Positions 52,545 through 55,985 of a stretch of 55,985 nucleotides of DNA are shown one piece after another. Below the pieces are notes generated by a model. It saw only the letters and a program-made list of their open reading frames with translations. It made no database searches and was not told where the DNA came from. The stretch spans positions 1 through 55,985 of the forward strand of contig DGVV01000173.1 in NCBI GenBank assembly GCA_002395085.1, written 5' to 3'. Each line of letters starts with the position of its first letter. Position 1 is the stretch's first letter. Position numbers and translations under genes: made by a program. The stretch comes from Ruminococcus sp. UBA4275 (lineage in GTDB: Bacteria; Bacillota; Clostridia; Oscillospirales; Ruminococcaceae).

Positions 52545-54932
52545 ATGAAAACATACAGAAATTATATTGCCGCCGCCCTCGCTGTCATCCTTTCGGCAGG
52601 CATCACCGGTACATTCGCATACGCTAACAGCACACCCGCCGCAGAGAATCCCGCGGCAGTAGCAGAAGAAGCCGCATCGCTCCCCGCCCCCGCCGATCTC
52701 CGCACAGACGCATCTGCCGAAAAGGACGAGACAGTCTATGTGCTGGCTGGCGCAGACGGCAGCGTCAGAAAAATCATTGTAAGCGACTGGCTGCGCAATC
52801 ACAGCGGTGCAAAAGAATTGCAGGACATCTCTGCACTGAGCGGCATCACCAATGTCAAGAGCGATGCGGAATACAGCATCAAAGAAGACGGCGCACTTGT
52901 CTGGGATGCAGAGGGCGATGACCTCTACTATCAGGGTACAGGCACAACAGAGCTGCCCGTCGGCATGAAAGTCAGCTATCTGCTGGACGGACAGACGATC
53001 AGTGCAGCAGATCTCGCCGGAAAAAGCGGCAGAATCACAATCCGCTACAGCTACGAAAACCATTGCAGCCGCACCGTCAGAATCAACGGCAAAGACGAGA
53101 CAATCTATGTGCCGTTTGCGATGCTGACCGGCGTGATTCTCGATCAGTCGCATTTCTCAAACATTGAGATTACGAACGGCAAACTCATCAGCGACGGCAA
53201 CAGAACAGTCGCAGCAGGCTTTGCGCTCCCCGGTATGCAGGAAACGCTTGGTATCGACAAGGATCAGCTTGAGATTCCCGACAGCTTTGAGATTACCGCA
53301 GATGTGCAGAATTTCGAGCTTGGCATGACCGTCACACTTGCCGTCAATGACCTGTTCAGCGGAATCGACACCGACAACCTGAACAGCATTGAAGATCTCG
53401 ATGATGCTATGGACGACATGAACGATGCCATGAAAAAGCTCATGGACGGCAGTTCGCAGCTTTATGACGGCATCAGCACGCTGCTGGAGAAATCCGGCGA
53501 ACTGGTCAAAGGGATTCATGATCTGGCAGATGGTGCAAAGCAGCTTCGTGACGGAACAGTCTTCCTTGCAGACGGCGCAAAAACGCTGCAAAACGGCACT
53601 TCAGAGCTGAACGGCGGTGCAGGCGATCTCAAAAAAGGCACATCGGAACTCAGCAGCGGTGCAGCTGCTCTGCAAAACGGCGCAGCAGAACTTTCAGCGG
53701 GTCTGGATACGCTCACTGCGAACAATGATGCAATCAACGGCGGCGCAAAACAGGTCTTTGAAACACTTCTGACGACCGCGAATACGCAAATTGCCGCCGC
53801 AGGACTCGATGCACCAGCCCTGACCATTGAAAACTACGCAGATACGCTGAATGCGGTTATCGGTTCGCTGGATGACGACAAGGTTTATGAAATGGCGCTG
53901 AAGCAGGTCACACAGGCAGTCGAAGCGAATCGCCCGCTGATTACAGAGAAAGTCACAGCAGCAGTCCGCGAACAGGTCAGAGAGAAGGTTGCGGAACAGG
54001 TGAAGCAGCAGGTCAGCGATGCCGTTACTGCACAGGTGCAGGCAAATGAGTCGCAGATTCGCGCAGCAGTCATTCAGCAGGCAGCAAATATGACCGCAGA
54101 GCAATTTGATGCAGCGGTTGCCGCAGGTCTCATCCCTGCCCAGCAGCAGGAAACAATCGAAGCAGCAATCGAAAAGACAATCCAGAGCCAAATCGAAGAG
54201 CAGCTCACTTCGGATGAAGTCAAGCAGAAAATCGGGACACTCACGACGGAAAATACCGATGCGCAGATGCAGACAGCTGAAGTGCAGACACTCATCGCGC
54301 AAAACACAGAAGCACAGGTACAGAAGGCAATCGCAGATAATATGGCGAGTGATGAGGTTCAGGCGAAGCTGAAATCCGCATCAGCGGGCGCACAGACCCT
54401 CATGAATCTCAAGACACAGCTCGACAGCTACAACGCATTTTATATGGGCCTGCAACAGTATACAGCAGGAGTCTCGGCAGCAGCAGAAGGTGCAGAAACA
54501 CTGAAAAACGGCGTCGATACACTGAAAGAAGGTACATCGAAACTGGACAACGGCGCAGATGCCCTTCGAGCAGGTGTATCGAAGATCAACAGCGGCGCAG
54601 GTGCGCTGCAAAACGGTGCAGGCAGTCTGCAAACCGGTGCATCCGCCCTCTATGACGGCATTTTGAAATTGCAGGACGGCGTTCCTGCACTGACGGACGG
54701 TATCACACAACTGAAAGACGGAGCAATGCAGCTTTCAGACGGACTGGTCACCTTCAACAAGGAGGGCATCAAGAAACTCAGCGATGCAGTCGAAGGCGAT
54801 CTGGACGGGCTGGTCGCACGGTTCAGAGCCGCCGTCGAGGCATCCCGCGACTACAGCAGCTATTCTGGCGTCGATTCTTCCATGAACGGCAAGGTGAAGT
54901 TCATCTACCGCACCGAAGAAATCGGCAAATAA
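52545..54932 (+). CDS. Secreted coiled-coil protein with YhgE/Pip-like repeats
   Basis: A 795-residue protein. The start at 52545 lies after AAAGGAG. Signal peptide (YIAAALAVILSAGITGTFAYA), a beta-rich N-domain (about 60-270), and two blocks of short helical repeats of 7-11 residues: LxDGxxxLxxG in about 300-400 (QLYDGIS, QLRDGTVFLADGAKTLQNG) and about 660-745. Between them lies a Gln/Glu-rich coiled coil (about 480-630, VREQVREKVAEQVKQQ). Such repeats occur in YhgE/Pip proteins beside MMPL pumps, but those usually have membrane helices at both ends; here no C-terminal helix is visible. It probably works with the pump as an extracytoplasmic partner. Confidence 0.85.
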   Translation: MKTYRNYIAAALAVILSAGITGTFAYANSTPAAENPAAVAEEAASLPAPADLRTDASAEKDETVYVLAGADGSVRKIIVSDWLRNHSGAKELQDISALSGITNVKSDAEYSIKEDGALVWDAEGDDLYYQGTGTTELPVGMKVSYLLDGQTISAADLAGKSGRITIRYSYENHCSRTVRINGKDETIYVPFAMLTGVILDQSHFSNIEITNGKLISDGNRTVAAGFALPGMQETLGIDKDQLEIPDSFEITADVQNFELGMTVTLAVNDLFSGIDTDNLNSIEDLDDAMDDMNDAMKKLMDGSSQLYDGISTLLEKSGELVKGIHDLADGAKQLRDGTVFLADGAKTLQNGTSELNGGAGDLKKGTSELSSGAAALQNGAAELSAGLDTLTANNDAINGGAKQVFETLLTTANTQIAAAGLDAPALTIENYADTLNAVIGSLDDDKVYEMALKQVTQAVEANRPLITEKVTAAVREQVREKVAEQVKQQVSDAVTAQVQANESQIRAAVIQQAANMTAEQFDAAVAAGLIPAQQQETIEAAIEKTIQSQIEEQLTSDEVKQKIGTLTTENTDAQMQTAEVQTLIAQNTEAQVQKAIADNMASDEVQAKLKSASAGAQTLMNLKTQLDSYNAFYMGLQQYTAGVSAAAEGAETLKNGVDTLKEGTSKLDNGADALRAGVSKINSGAGALQNGAGSLQTGASALYDGILKLQDGVPALTDGITQLKDGAMQLSDGLVTFNKEGIKKLSDAVEGDLDGLVARFRAAVEASRDYSSYSGVDSSMNGKVKFIYRTEEIGK

Positions 54933-55123
54933 ATACAAAGCAAGAGCCGCTGTTCTTTCGGCAAACGGAAGAACGGCGGCTTCTTATTTATCTAGTAAAT
55001 GCGTTAAAAGCAGCATACAAATCATCGAATTGCCAGCCTGTATAAGCGCACCAAAGGGCGCAGATCACGCACGCCTATATTCATATACAGGGTCTCATCA
55101 GAGGCACAGAATGCAAGCGGCGC
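54933..55123. other. Non-coding stretch between operons
   Basis: After the terminator at 54946-54990 I see only a weak long-loop inverted repeat (cctgtata / tatacagg around 55033-55091) and a short gcgc..gcgc stem. No gene or promoter is supported. Confidence 0.5.
54946..54990 (+). terminator. Intrinsic terminator of the MMPL operon
   Basis: Near-perfect 15-bp stem gccgctgttctttcg / cggaagaacggcggc with a five-base loop and a T-rich tail (ttcttattta). Confidence 0.88.
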
Positions 55124-55162
55124 AAAAACAAGCAGCATCCCGGCGAAAACCGGAATGCTGCT
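55124..55162 (-). terminator. Terminator of the rRNA/tRNA unit
   Basis: On the minus strand AGCAGCATTCCGG / CCGGGATGCTGCT is followed by TTGTTTTT, just after the tRNA. Confidence 0.88.
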
Positions 55163-55169
55163 TTCTGAG

Positions 55170-55243
55170 TGGGCCATCAGGGACTCGAACCCGGGACCAA
55201 CCGGTTATGAGCCGGGAGCTCTAACCAACTGAGCTAATGGCCC
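55170..55243 (-). tRNA. tRNA with CAT anticodon (Met or lysidine-type Ile)
   Basis: A 74-nt cloverleaf without encoded CCA: acceptor GGGCCAT / ATGGCCC (perfect), D-arm GCTC..GAGC, anticodon loop CTCATAA, T-loop TTCGAGT. The anticodon is CAT. Loop and neighbours resemble tRNA-Ile2, which TilS converts to read AUA, but elongator tRNA-Met has the same loop, so identity is open. An initiator is unlikely, as the three G-C pairs of the anticodon stem are missing. In this folding, single C-U mismatches occur in the anticodon stem (27-43) and the T-stem (50-64). Confidence 0.93.
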
Positions 55244-55254
55244 GCATATACAAC

Positions 55255-55278
55255 AAAACCCAGAGCGCGAACTCTGGG
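55255..55278 (-). terminator. Terminator-like hairpin between 5S rRNA and tRNA
   Basis: On the minus strand CCCAGAG / CTCTGGG is followed by TTTTGTTG. It may end most rRNA transcription, with the tRNA made by read-through. Confidence 0.75.
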
Positions 55279-55284
55279 CTTTGT

Positions 55285-55403
<119 letters not shown>

Positions 55404-55464
55404 CTCAAGGTCTGATACCCTGAAAACTGAACAGCAAGCATTGATCGAAATGTGAATCAAGCGA

Positions 55465-55985
<521 letters not shown>

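Overview
The window looks like chromosome of a cellulosome-producing Ruminococcus (Oscillospiraceae, Clostridia). Three proteins end in duplicated-EF-hand dockerins; two of these are GH9 endoglucanases with Thr-rich linkers, and a cohesin-like lipoprotein lies beside them. Genes are moderately GC-rich, while promoters are AT-rich with a near-constant 17-bp spacer and Shine-Dalgarno sites are strong. R. champanellensis or a close relative is my best guess, but the species cannot be fixed from sequence reading alone.

Layout. 1-10.7 kb, fibre degradation: a 5'-truncated dockerin protein with CxxC-type repeats, a GHL10-like lipoprotein, a MoxR ATPase / DUF58 / cohesin-lipoprotein operon on the minus strand, then two GH9-dockerin enzymes on the plus strand. 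10.7-14.7 kb: lipoprotein / metallophosphoesterase / asparaginase operon, a DUF4416 gene and endonuclease III. 14.8-17.5 kb: a T-box leader in front of an XRE-cupin-acyl-adenylate synthetase fusion. 17.5-21.8 kb: a minus-strand operon of sugar ABC transporter genes (binding protein and two permeases) with a GH105 unsaturated glycuronidase, probably for pectin (rhamnogalacturonan) oligosaccharides. 21.8-30 kb: DUF2156, YkgJ-type, TfoX-N and membrane protein genes, then pepD and sbcDC. 30-38.3 kb: clostripain-family protease, DUF1294, a Xer-type recombinase, a small membrane protein, YmdB-type phosphodiesterase, SpoVS and a P2-type cation ATPase.

38.3-48.9 kb: a long minus-strand Ter operon. 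From 5' to 3' it carries a PMCA-like calcium ATPase, two TerD proteins, an internal terminator, a TerD with a long Pro/Asn-rich segment, an ATP-grasp enzyme, a C-C bond lyase, a PRTase-TRSP protein, a StiP/PELOTA-type protein and a HAD phosphatase. This matches the Ter-associated stress and biosynthesis module known from comparative genomics, whose product is still unknown. 49-54.9 kb: TetR regulator, DUF308 membrane protein, MMPL/RND transporter and a secreted repeat-rich coiled-coil protein, a likely envelope export unit. 55.1-56 kb: the end of an rRNA operon on the minus strand (23S 3' part, 5S, tRNA with CAT anticodon).

The observations most worth following up are the T-box controlling an acyl-adenylating regulator-like fusion, the cohesin lipoprotein inside a MoxR-DUF58 operon, mirror-image duplications on both arms of SbcC, the internally attenuated Ter operon with non-ATG starts on its enzyme genes, and a palindrome shared by the clostripain and TetR promoters.
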